Notes under the pieces: generated by a model
What the model saw: the letters and a program-made list of their open reading frames with translations, nothing else
Database searches by the model: none
What the model was told of the DNA's origin: nothing
Position numbers and translations under genes: made by a program
Shown: positions 24,585 through 35,493 of the stretch, piece after piece
How positions within the stretch are numbered: the first letter of the stretch is position 1
How the letters are laid out: each line of letters opens with the position of its first letter
From: Basidiobolus meristosporus CBS 931.73
Lineage: Eukaryota; Basidiobolomycota; Basidiobolomycetes; Basidiobolales; Basidiobolaceae
Direction: 5' to 3'
Assembly (NCBI GenBank): GCA_002104905.1
Contig: MCFE01000420.1
Location: 1 to 64,000 of the forward strand
Length of the DNA: 64,000 bases

Positions 24585-25134
24585 TGTAGTGGGGTGACAG
24601 TGACACCCACTGACAGATGTGCTCATTCCCATATTTTCTACTTCCCTATTTCTCTGATACACTTATTTTGGTATATCCCATTTGTCTTACCTGATCAGTA
24701 CTATCCCATAAGCTAGTTGACTATCACACCTGCTTACCTTATTGCATAGGTTATCCCTCACTTTATGTAAGATTACTAGCAGCAAGTGCTTCTACATTAG
24801 GCAAGTACCTGTGTCAGTACCCGTGACACATGAATAACCTGTGTCACCATCCCTAACATTTCAATACTGTATATGGTATCCCTATGTTACACAGGTTTCA
24901 GGGTACTGATTCCTGATTTGTTGGATGTGCTGTGCCTCTTAGAACATTCTGGCACCTACTTAGAACATTTTTAGGTCATTCTGATGTTATTAAGACTTCT
25001 ATTGATATCTGGACAGAACCCAAGTATTCCTAGCAAGCTTTTGCCAGAGGTTATTGCACCCAGTGAGCACCCCACACACAAAACACTTGAGAAGTGCTGG
25101 ACATATCTCTCCCTTGGACCTATACACCACCACA
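24585..25134 (+). repeat. Solo family B LTR inserted in the gag of Gypsy A (internally deleted)
   Basis: 550 bases with the same ends as the 21310 copy (TGTAGTGGGG...CACCACCACA), flanked by ACAA on both sides (24581-24584 and 25135-25138). Relative to the 1071-base copy it lacks one internal block of about 520 bases (the other copy's about 21735-22255). The joint is at TATCTGG/ACAGAACCC. Confidence 0.9.
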
Positions 25135-25518
25135 ACAATGATTGCCAGATCTTGTCTTGGCAAGCTTTGAGTGCTCATGCATCAAAGTGTTTCTTTCATG
25201 CATGATGTTTTCAAGCTGTTCAGTTAGTTCTTCCTGATTTCTGTGGGTTTCCTTCAAGATGGAAAGATTTGGATTGCTTGCTGCTGAGGAAATATTGTAG
25301 CGGGGTTGAATATAATAGACTTGTTCCATCATTCCAGCCAATCATAGTGCCCAATAGTGCCATAGCATGCCAGATGGTGCCATACAGTGCCAGTTTGGGA
25401 TCAAAATTGACATGCATATGACCCTAAGATATCAAATTAATAACAAAGTATACAGCACTTTCTGGCACTATGATCAATGGCCCAATGGAACAAGTCTAAT
25501 GGAATTCAGCAAAAAAAA

Positions 25519-26195
25519 TGTTGTATCCAAGAGAAAAGTGTAATATAATGCTTGAATGAGTTAACTGAACCTAAGTGACAACTAAGTGCACAATCTTAGA
25601 ATTGTCATGAGTGGCAGAAATATTAGCAGAGAGGTTCTGGTCTAATATTGGTCTTATATTTAGCTGAGTTGGGCTATAAAGGCAACAGATTAGGTTTGCT
25701 GTGTAGGCTAGGCTTGGTGTTCTTGAGAGTGCTAGATATGCTAAGCTTGGGTAGAAACTAGAATGGATTTGTTGAATTCTTAATTTTGTTGTGACATGCA
25801 CTAAACCAAAAGGTTCAGTAAACTTTATGTATACTTTTCTGATTGAGTTGCATTAGTAATTGCCAAGAGACTGGACTAATTAAAATCTGTTGGGGTGTTG
25901 ATAGGTGCATAAGATAGATGAGAAATTGCATCATTAATCAGCTGATGTCTTGGCAACTGCTAAGTGGTTGGATAAATTTCAGTTGACTTATCACTTGGAA
26001 AGGCTTAGCAGATCAGTTGGGCATGTCATGACCACATGAAAATTGATCCAGTGTGACAGCTAAAAATAAATTCTGAGAAGTAATAAAATAAACCATAACT
26101 AGGATTAGTTATGTTTGGGTTAGGGAAAATTAGTTAGGCTACTAGACTTTCCAATGGAGTGAAATTGGCCAAGTTTTAAATGTTGATGTACAACA
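25519..26195 (-). repeat. Gypsy A 5' LTR
   Basis: 677 bases, TGTTGTATCC...GTACAACA, full-length partner of 18509-19180. Both carry the AGCTGAGTTGGGCTATAAAGG block and a GGTGTTGATAGGTGCATAAGATA block. It is followed by GTCTG, the partner of the ATCTG before the other LTR. Confidence 0.85.
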
Positions 26196-26743
26196 GTCTG
26201 TGTCCCCATCCCTATCATTTATATACCATACATGGTATATCTATGTTACACAGGCTTCAGACTACTGCTCCCTGATTGGTTGGATGTGCTGTGCCTTTAA
26301 GAGCCTTCCAGAACATTCTTGGCATATTTTTAGCTCATAGTGATGTCATCAAGAATTTCTCTGATGCCTGGAGTCTTCTAGAACCTTGTCATCAGTAATT
26401 AATTGGCAATCAGCAACAGTATTTAAGGGAAGGCAATCCCTCATCAATAAATCATCCCTTCTATCAGTAACACTTCTCCCTTATTGATTAGCAGTTGAAC
26501 ACTGCACCTGCCTTCAATTGTTACATCTCAGACCTGCCATCAAGGAGCTTTTCAGGGTGGTGCACAAGACACACAGAGGCTGTTGGGGACACTTAGAGCA
26601 CCTAAGAAGCTAAAGAAGCAGGAGCTTTTACCATAGTGACATATTGACAAACACCAGCAGTTTAGATCCAGAGGTTATTGCACCCATCAGACACCTCATA
26701 CACCTTGAGTTGTGTAGCTTCTCCCAGGAGTACCTCTACACCA
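26196..26743 (+). repeat. Family B LTR, right half (split by Gypsy A)
   Basis: Resumes with TGTCCCCATCCCTATCATTT, the sequence that follows GTGACACATGA... in the intact family B LTR. It continues through the ACACAGG(C/T)TTCAGA(C/A)TACTG block and the CAGAGGTTATTGCACCCA block, ending TACACCA. It is followed by CCAT (26744-26747), identical to the CCAT before 18254. It is more diverged than the two solo copies, consistent with being the oldest. Confidence 0.75.
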
Positions 26744-29165
26744 CCATGCTATCCTGATAGCAGTCTGTGTTAAAATTTGCATGACATTCACATCAGAAAA
26801 TGCCACCATTGCAAGCTGTCCAACTTGTCAGGAATCCACCACTATTGGGGGAAAACATTGTTCACACTCTGGATATATTCCAGTAATACCCTGTCTGAAG
26901 AAGCTCATGCAGTCTGGAAATACTGTGAAGCTATAAAGTACTGCACTTAATATCAATCAAGTGCAAACATATCCATTATATTCAAAGGCAAACTTTTCAA
27001 ACAGCTAAGAAGCAAGGGCTACTTTGAAGGTATGTATGACCATGCCTTTGCCTTGGCACTTGATGGATTCTCATAAAACAAGAATGCTACCAGCCAATCC
27101 TGCTTGCCACTGATTCTTTTCAACTTGAATCAGCCACCTATCTTGTGGTATCAAAGCCAAAATCTGATGGTAGTCTTGCTGGTATTTGGGCCTAAATCAC
27201 TGTCCAACATGGATAGCTACATGTATCCATTGCTGGATAATTTTGTATGCTTTCAAGTGGGATAACAGTAAATGACTGTCATGTCAAAGTTCATATTATC
27301 ATCTGCATTGGAGACATCCCAGCCATCAGCAAGATAGTTGTCTTTTCAGGGCACAATGAATGGTATTGCTGTCAAATATGTGAGATCCTGGGTACTTATT
27401 CCATAACTAACACTCATTATTGTCATCCAAATACCAACACTGAGAATGTCATCTTCCCATAGAGAGAACATAGAGAAGTCTGCATGCAATTGCAGCACAG
27501 TTGGCAAGCTATAAGCCATTGGCTGCAATATGGAGTTAATTAGAAACCAGAGATACCTAAGGTAGAGGGTATCTGCTGGTGCAAAAGCTTTCCACTGGGA
27601 GCAAAGCATTTGCATTTCAACAATATCCCTATACTGATGACCAAGTTGTACATGGTGCATTTCAAGCCAAATGAGCCCTTTGAGATACCAGAGAAATTTG
27701 AATGAATAGGCAAGATATTACACAGTATCTACTACACAAAGTATCTCTCATCGACTTCAATCAACATTCATATGCATATGCAACAATACAAGTGTAAGGA
27801 CTGGATAAACTAGATATGTATTTATTCAAGTGGCCTTCTGAATCTATTTCTACCAATAGTACATTGAAAGCATTGGGAGTCATATGTAGACATTGTAGGA
27901 ATATTTATCCAGAAGCAGATCACCAATGCCAACTTGATGCATCTACAGCTTTTGTGCAAGGAGTTTGTGACAGGATTTGAGCGGCTATACTACAAACATA
28001 AAGCTGAATGTGTAGATCTCTGCTGCTACTGTATCCATTTGCTACTCCATCTTGCTTAGTGTGTTGAGAATATTGGACTATGCTTCACCTTTGGGGAGTT
28101 TCCTGTGGAGCAGATGTGTGGGAGATAGGAAGACAAGTCAAGTTGCAGGTACTACCATATCCCAATCTCATCAAGAATATTACCTTGAAGTCTGTTATTG
28201 ATGTGATGAGTTGGCACAAGGAGAACAGCCAGGAAAAGGTGGAAAATACTTAGAACAGATGTGCATATGAAGACACCCATTCCTACAGCATTAAGAAGCT
28301 AAGCAGCTCCAATATGTGGCTAATCAGTTAAGTAATGCAAAGTTGGGTTGGGTGCAACAAGCAACTAATTCTTATTAGGAAAACTCTACCAAGATATGCC
28401 AGATTTCTCTTGGTCACAAGCCAATTTCCACACCATTCAATTCCAAATTCACACAAGCAAGAGCCAGAGTGCACCTATAAGGGGGACTAGAATCTGGCAG
28501 GGAGAAGGAGTATATTGGCTAAATACCAAAAAGTTCTTTGTGGATATTCAGGAGGTATTCATGGCAGAAGTGGTGGCAACCAAGCATATGCTTGCAAGAT
28601 GTATATGTTACTAGCAGTACAAGGTATATGGCAACTTTGCACGTATCACACTAAAAAGCTGTAAAGTTGAGGTGATAGAAGTGTCAATTGCTGCAGGTGT
28701 GCACATTTGCAGAGGTTAGTAAGCAGGAAGCCATAGTACTTTTTGATTCAGACTATGTGTGGAATATCCAAGGTAGTAGTGGGTAAGCAAATAAAGAGGG
28801 GTGATTCTACAGTGGAATATATGAATTGCACATGGGAGGTAGAAAAAGGAAACACCATTTGGTAAATTGGTACAGTAGCATTGTACAGAACTAGCTGTAG
28901 GCTGCCATACTGCCATAATAATGCCATGAGAGGCTTGCAATGAGGCCATCAAAACACCATCAAATTTTTTGCCATAAAAGGCAATTAGATGTACTGGCTG
29001 GTTAGATCTGCTCAAATAGTTGTAGAGTGCACTAAGACCACAACAATGCCATGCCACCCTTGACAAAATACCATACAAACACTGTTATGTTTTTCAACTT
29101 TATTTAGCAGTTAAATTAGCCAAACACTGTTGTGATCCTGTCATAAGATTGTGTAGATGGCCATT
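26744..29165 (+). pseudogene. Tnp2/CACTA-like copy C2, 3' part
   Basis: Continues copy C2 after the nested LTRs: CTGATAGCAG..., then CACATCAGAAAATGCCACCATTGCAAG, paralleling 15310-15375 of C1. It includes the DIPAISK...GHN...C..CEILGTYS...HYC block (27305-27435), the YGPYF-type block in broken form (about 28050-28130), and the final block 28396-28614 (PDFSWSQANFHTIQ). The right end, GATTGTGTAGATGG at about 29165, matches the C1 end at 17805. Confidence 0.6.
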
Positions 29166-29655
29166 AATTCCAAGCTGCCAGTGTTGTTACAGTCTCCTGA
29201 TGGGATCATAACAGCTGATCCAGATTGGATCCACCTGTGGGACCAAATTATTTTTCATAGGGGATATGGAATAATTTGAAAGTGACCCAAGGTTCCTCAG
29301 ACCTGGAACACATGCCTTTGGCAATTTACTTAGCATACATTATGTGCTTTCCTTTACAAGATTATGTAAAAGTATAAATACCACCTTTACATTCCATAAA
29401 TTGTTGGGTGAAAGCAACATAATCTGCTTGTTCATCACTCTCAGTATCTCCAAGAATCTTACAGCAGTCACTGCCATGTGCAAGGCAGCATATGGAATAT
29501 GAGATATGTTTTAAAGGTCCAGGTCTTGATTGGCAGTCAGGAAGAAGCAGCACTTGACAATTCCTTAAAAATCCATTGCAACCAATGATGAGCAAATGGA
29601 GATAATATCCCCACAATATGGTTGGTATTTAAACTTCTGATCTAGCCATTAGCAC
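29166..29655 (+). repeat. Family E LTR-like fragment with TATA box
   Basis: Contains GTAAAAGTATAAATACCACC followed by CTTTACATTC at about 29365-29395, then a GCAACATAATCTGCTTGTTC block and TATCTCCAAGAATCTTACAGCA. The same sequence in the same order occurs on the minus strand at about 57945-58085 and, in part, at 57245-57300. A TATA box followed by shared downstream sequence suggests an LTR promoter. The full ends were not found. It lies at the border between CpG-poor and CpG-normal DNA. Confidence 0.5.
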
Positions 29656-32600
29656 TCCTACATATTAGGAGCAACACCGAAGCGATGGTTGTAAGATAGG
29701 TGGAGTCCCAGGAGGAGGTTCTGTTGGAACGTGGAATCACTGCCACAAAAGTGGTCCACCTACATGGATGATTTCTGCCATAGGCACACAAATCGCAATG
29801 CCAGGTTTGGTCAGTGTGCGTGAACTGTTTAGAGCGCGGTATATTGAGAAATATAATGATCCCAGTTCACTCGGAAAATGGTCGCAATTTAAACCCTATC
29901 CATGGGCTACAGAAAGTCAGCGGTTGCAAGGGCAGTGGAATACTGCCAAAATCCCCAAGAGAAACCGCTAGTTTCGGTGTCGAACTCCAGGTACCAAGGC
30001 TTTGCACATGTAACAGGGGGATCGATCATCACATTATCCGACAATACTGAGGATGGTCTGAACAGATGGAATTCTTGGATCTCGTGACCAGCGGCAGTTG
30101 ATATAGGAAACTTGGAAGGGAAGGAGGCGATCACCATCACACTTTATGAGCACAACATTGAACGATATCGGCGTGACCGTGTACCGGTGACATTCAATGA
30201 CTCTGTGGATTCACACCCTTTCGATGGCAAACAGCGGCGGAGAAGCCGCAGCAACGGGCAGGAGTCGGATGAGGGGGTCTAGTGCCACGAAACGGGCGAT
30301 ATGGAATTGGAGAGTTGAGGTAACAGGGCACCTAATATTGGATTGTTTGTTGAATGGGAATATGGTGGAAAGCAAGTTTGCTTCCGGTTCACTCCCGTAG
30401 CATTCATGTGCAAGGTGCCTCATGACCAACCAACTGGGGCATCGGCGGGGGAATGGGCGGATTAACTTGTAGGTACCACACAACCCAATAGGATAAGATA
30501 TCGATGGTGTAACGGGGAACATAGAGGTATCAGAGCCGGAAGGATTTCATAGCGACTATCGGGAGTTGCTCAACCGGATGTTGGATTAGGGGGTGGAGCT
30601 CGGAGATGTATGGGATAAATGCAAGCAGCTGAATGTCTTGAGGAGACGTGTGAGAATTTACCAGTGTAAAGAGAGGTATCAAGTCATCGTACCTAAGATC
30701 AGGATACCCAACCATGACCCACTCATAAGTTTTCATCATCACTGGCACCATGATGGAGTATCCGTAGGGCGAATCCGGCAGTGCCAAAGGCTGTCCAGGG
30801 GTCTCCGAGGGGCTTGCCCCCAACAGGTTTGGGTGGGCTGAAGTGGCAGAGAAATATCAGTCGATGGTAATATATTACTTGTCCAGGTAAAGATCACGTT
30901 CCCATTTTTCGACACGCTAAGCCATGTCATGTATATTTCGATCTCCAGTGATAACTGCTAAAATACCGAGAACTGCATCGGCCGTTAGCGGGGGACCCTA
31001 GTTGAGGGCAACAAGCACTTGAAATCATCAGGCTGTAGCCAGGGGCACGCTCATAAAAGCAATAAAGGTGAATGCGGGGAAAGCCATCGGCCCCATGGTA
31101 GCCATATTACATTGGGCCCGTTGTGGTAGAGAGATGGAGAATGCCCATCAGAACAGTGATCGTCCTGGGGCGACTTTTGTGGAGCCCATGAGGCGAAAAA
31201 GGGGGCCAATGGATCTGCTTGCACTCGATAGAATTCAGTGTTCCCAGAAAGAACCGGCAGGAACAATCGGTGGATTTGAGGCCACATTGGTGACAACACT
31301 GGGAAGTAAGGGAATATCGAAAATTGGCTCCGAAGCCGATTGGGATTGGGGAGCCACAAACACCAATGGCGGTATGTATCATATATGCATCATTTAGGGC
31401 TGAGCCAATTATGCGCAACGCTTGGAGGCTCGTACGAGAGTAAAAGGCTAATTGGACCACCCCCTGCTGGGTTACGCCTTGGGCCCTTTCCATTTCCCAG
31501 GAACAACGCATGCGAATTCCCTGCCATCTTCGAAGTCAGTGGTGTAGGAAAACTCGGCCATGAACCATCCGCATCAGGGCTTGCATTCGTTTGGTGGTCA
31601 GACTACCCATGCAAGTGAAGCAAGCTACGCCGGATCCATGGATTGGGGCGCTGTAGATGCTTTGAGAAATTCGACCATTCGTAACAGAGTTAAAATTCAG
31701 GTAGCGTTGCTGCTCATCATGTGGCTGGGCGCGGCCGGGATGCCTCTTATTTTGGTTACCCACCAATATCCGACGATTCCGCACAATTACTGTTCCCATT
31801 GGGTGGTGATAATTTATAGGCAGCTCTCCAGTTACCACAATCCTACCAAACATGGAAATTTGATGCTCGGCCTACCTCATAATGCAGCTTTGTGAGCATA
31901 TTGTCACGGCCCATTAGCCCATTGGTCAGATGCCATGTTTTGGCCAATTGTCCTGAAGACGGGGGTGGCACCTCTTCCGTAATCTCCAAACCCTCATTGC
32001 CACTACTCCGGCACACCCTCACATCCTCATCTTAATTCATGGCTGCGGGCATGAGTCATGGGTGGCCCAGAAGAATCAGGAAGTATGCTTCAACCAAAAG
32101 CCAGGTTGGTTGAGGAGCAATGGTGCTCTCCTGATGGAAAGCATAGGTAGGACATATCGACCAGATTGGTTGGATTCAATTGATCAAATACAGTGCCTAG
32201 AGCATTGCCGCAGCTAGCATGAACACACTCTTGACTGCATCCACATGCACACGGGCACCATTATCATGGATGCATCCCAGAAGTGGGACCAATGTAAGAT
32301 GGCCGGTCCAGCGTATGGGCAAAAGTCAGAGCCCAATCCCCAGCGGGAACGAGGGGAGAATGTTGGGTAGCCAGACCGGATGACGGCTGCGAAGACATAC
32401 TGCTCATCGGGGAAAGCAAAGTGTTCGATCCAGACAGTTTCGCTGTGTTCGCGGGATTGAGTGCGGACCTATGAGATCATTGGACCCCACATCGGCCTTA
32501 GCGGGATTGATTATCCTGGAATGACTAGCGAAAACAGGGCGTTCTTGATGTAGCGCACTCCTGAAAATGGCCAGGCGTAACAGCGTTCAGAGATCAAATG

Positions 32601-34000
32601 AAAAACTTTGTCCCCATCCACAATTGAGTGGGTGTATCACCTAGACCCACTATCAATCTCCATCATGGGAGCTTAGTGGAACTTCAACAGGCACTACGAA
32701 GTTCGGAGCAGACGGAAACAGAGAACGCTGTCTCCTCAACATAGTACCCGCTGTGCCCTGAAAATTCCGCGTAAGCGGGCTACGAGGATATAGGTCATGC
32801 GCTCACATCCCTGCCGAATCACCTTCCAGATCCCAGCCCACGGTAACACCGAACAGATCAATTGATACGATAATCATACTCAAGATAACCTTTGTGTCTA
32901 TCGATTGGGCAACTGCGTGCGCAGAATACCAGTATTTCAGAGAGATTCCTAAGCCCCCAACTTGACGCGGGAGTATGATACCAAGCTGAATAACGCATCT
33001 CGAATGGGGCGTGACTGAGAATTCATGTCTAGGATGATTGGGAATGGCTATGAATCCGTCCCTCCTCCACCTGGGACACACGCGAACTCACTAATGAAAC
33101 CGCCACATGCAGTCGTAGCCGTGACAAGCGATTGGTATGCATCAGGCTAGTGGCCATGGGTTGGGCTCCATACTCTCCTGAATGCTATCTGGTTGGAAAC
33201 AGGCAGGCTAAATAAGGCACTGGATTTTGATTTTTGCCTGTATTTGGGGGAGGATTTGAGTGATCAGTTTATACAAACTCGGCCAGCACATAAATTCAGG
33301 TTTCTCAACGTGTTGCGGTGACCCGCACAAATGACTAATGGGGTTGGCATTAGCACCGTGTGTATGATGACCCTGTCTCTTTTCAATCACGGTGGCTCAG
33401 GTAAACTAAGGATCTTCTTGAAATCCCAACTGTCCAACGGCCTTGGTGATCCCTCCAACGTTTGGCCCTGCCCTCTAGGGTGCATGTATCCCGCGGATCA
33501 GATCCTGGCTGGCCAATGAAGAGGGATGCGTCGGATCCGATATCCGGTCGCGAATGACCACCACCCATGCCACATTTAGCTCGATGTTTAAGCCAACTAA
33601 GCAGTGGTAGGAGTCGACTGCACTATGGTTGGCAGGTTGGAAGGACTCATTAGTTCGTGCATGGAAATGAAGTGCACTGATGGTTGCGATATCCGAATGC
33701 GCCTGCCCATTTTCGGCACGTGGTGGTGTTCTGAAACGATGCTGCCTCTAATTTTTAGTGCGTTTCCTTCTACGCTGAGCCAATGGGACGGCCGAAAATC
33801 CCTTTGGATGCTATTAGGGTGAATCCCATGGCAATCTGGCCAGCTTTGTTGGATCAGGTTTGATTGCAAGCTGACTCGGCTAATTCCATCGTAAACGGTA
33901 GCGACAATCTTCACCCTCTGACCCTCTCTATATGGTCTAACATGCTGGATTATCCTGTGCGCTATTGAGAGACCCATCTGTCGTACTGTCTATTTGAATC
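29656..34000. other. CpG-normal decayed region with remnants of a Gypsy-type integrase
   Basis: No intact gene is seen over 4.3 kb. From about 29655 CpG becomes as common as in the genic half. Short coding-like blocks occur on the plus strand: 29768-29971; 29902-30281 (open apart from one TGA at 30085-30087); 30340-30470; 30490-30840; 31068-31397. The reverse strand also has blocks (for example 33597-33977, 126 codons) without recognised domains. The integrase-like part is listed separately. The remainder, 31400-34000, I cannot assign. Confidence 0.5.
30590..31397 (+). pseudogene. Decayed Ty3/Gypsy-like integrase
   Basis: Plus-strand blocks follow the integrase order. At about 30690-30770 there is a basic region ending in a His-rich segment (PLISFHHHWHHDGVSVGR), resembling the N-terminal zinc-binding part. 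At about 30845-30960 ISVDG is followed by FFDTLSHVMYISI, resembling the first catalytic Asp strand and the D-x-L/F-S-K segment. At about 31160-31200 NSDRPGATFV stands where integrases have (I/V)SDRG..F. At about 31245-31290 there is a QKEPAGTIGGFE segment where HPQTDGQTER is usual. The frame shifts at least twice and has stops. The assignment rests on motif order only. Confidence 0.45.
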
Positions 34001-34412
34001 AATCTATTGATGCGGTCCTGTTGCCAACCAAATATCCCACTCTTCATTACTCTGCGTTCAGCTCCCCTGTGTCTTGCTTCGAGCTCACCTTGTATCACCC
34101 CGACCAATCAGCGCCAGCCCTTATCCCAAAGCGTATATATTATACGTGGTGGGCGCCCTCCCTTCCATACTTGTCCGGAATCATCAGTCAATTCTCTTAT
34201 ATTGTTTTAACGAGAACCAAGTCTCCAGTTAATTGGTACGCTTCTTTTTGTTATCATAGACTGGGAACTATTTTAGGCTGACTGCTTGATAGCCGCTTTC
34301 TCTTCCATAGCGAACCTACCCTCTGTTCAACCTCTCAACCCTCCTTCAACTTTTGGAGCCTTCGCATCTGCACCCTGCACCCTACACCTCACCCCCAAGA
34401 ACAACGCTCTTC

Positions 34413-35493
34413 ATGCCAGAGATCACCTACATAGTCATCATCGATACAAGCCCTTCGAAAAATATTTTATGGATCTCCGGAAGTGTCACTGATGTGCTCG
34501 GCTATGAAGCTGAGGAGCTTGTCGGAATCTCGGCATACGATAACTTTCACCCAACGGAGAGCAATGCGCTCGGCCTTGTGTTCGAAAATACCCTTATGAC
34601 TGACCCCACTTGCTATGTAACACGTCTACGACTAAGACACAAAAACGACACCTATGTGGAGGTGGAAATCCTCGGAAGTGTCTGTTATGATATGATCATT
34701 GGCATTGTTACTCCCCTCAACAGAAGAAGCCTCAGCTACAAAGGTAAGACCAAACGATCCAGCCACGTTGCTCGTCACGCACCACCTGTAGTAACCCCAA
34801 TGCCCCTCCAGCTCGGCACGCAACGGCAGAACAAGTCTATGATATACACCCAGACGGCAAGATGTATCGAAGGGTTAGTGCTTGTCATGCTATCGTGTCT
34901 GGTCGCTCGCTAATCATAGCTGATCCTCCTTTCTGGTATAGATATGGAACGCAGAACAACGTAAACTCATCGAGCTGATGAGCCGCCGGTACCTTAGCGG
35001 CGAAGCACTCAATCCCATAGAGCCCCTTGAGCCTCGGGTCTGCATGATGATCGACCGGTTCACCATCGACTCGAAGATTCAGTTCACCTCGCCGCTGACC
35101 CAATTTTTGCTGGGCATCTCGGTCGATGAGGTGATCAATCGTAGCTTCTTCAGTCTAGTCAAGCACCCCGATCAAAGCCGAGTTCAGCAGGAGATCTCGT
35201 TTGTGAAATCCACCAACTCCGTGACGTACATCAAGTTTGCTTTCTGTAGCCAAGTGTTTAATCATTTGGTGGTGGAGGGGGTGGTGTCCTGCGCAAGCGA
35301 TGGATTGGTCGTCGTTTTACGGCCATACATCCCCCATGAGTACCAAAGCATGAACACCCATGTGCTTGGGGAGGAGAACGTCGAGAGCGAGACGGAGCTT
35401 GATTACGAAGACGAGGAAAAAAGTCAAGCGGTAAGAACGGTGGCGGAAATGGGGATCTACGTCTGGCCCGACCAGTTGAAGAGAGCTGTTTAG
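34413..35493 (+). CDS. PAS-domain protein (two PAS modules)
   Basis: Three exons join cleanly: 34413-34744, 34813-34873 and 34942-35493 (introns GTAAGA...CCAG and GTTAGT...ATAG), giving about 314 residues. The first PAS domain covers residues about 3-105 (IVIIDTSPSKNILWISGSVT, then DVLGYEAEELVG). The second lies about 145-245 (MMIDRFTIDSKIQFTSPLTQ, then FLLGISVDEVI). An acidic tail follows (about 280-300). No kinase, GATA finger, bHLH or cyclase is attached. A cytosolic or nuclear sensor or adaptor role is therefore an inference; PAS folds bind small ligands or mediate dimerisation. The start ATG opens the conserved PAS course; an upstream in-frame ATG at 34353 would only add low-complexity sequence. 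A palindromic GTATATATTATAC lies about 280 bp upstream. Related PAS-only proteins are common in zygomycete-type fungi. Confidence 0.75.

Larger units (their letters stand above)
19181..25518 (-). pseudogene. Chromodomain-bearing Ty3/Gypsy retrotransposon A (internal region)
   Basis: Minus-strand order from the 5' end: gag at about 25134-23750 (interrupted), a CCHC knuckle and protease at 23712-23300 (CLKCGKMGHRSPAC, then LLETGSSNS), and RT at about 22960-22385 and 21309-21060. The RT pieces are PVNTTFNSPLTLAPKKGADG, then FQGAPFG and FVDDVIIFS, the catalytic DD box. RNase H follows at about 20990-20600 (AMDASNVGLGAVLYQ), then integrase at about 20390-19640 (GHFGADTLMKKL; IAIDPAGPF) and a C-terminal chromodomain at about 19395-19205. 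Just before the 3' LTR lies a purine tract on the minus strand (19181-19193). Two family B solo LTRs interrupt it. Removing them leaves about 4.7 kb, normal for a chromovirus. Stops are few but present, including TGA after DAYH in RT, so it is recently dead. Confidence 0.85.

Noticed and set aside
29656-31000. Endogenous picorna-like virus capsid
   Set aside because: A few short strings suggested capsid motifs, but no motif order was consistent. The integrase reading explains the blocks after 30.6 kb better.
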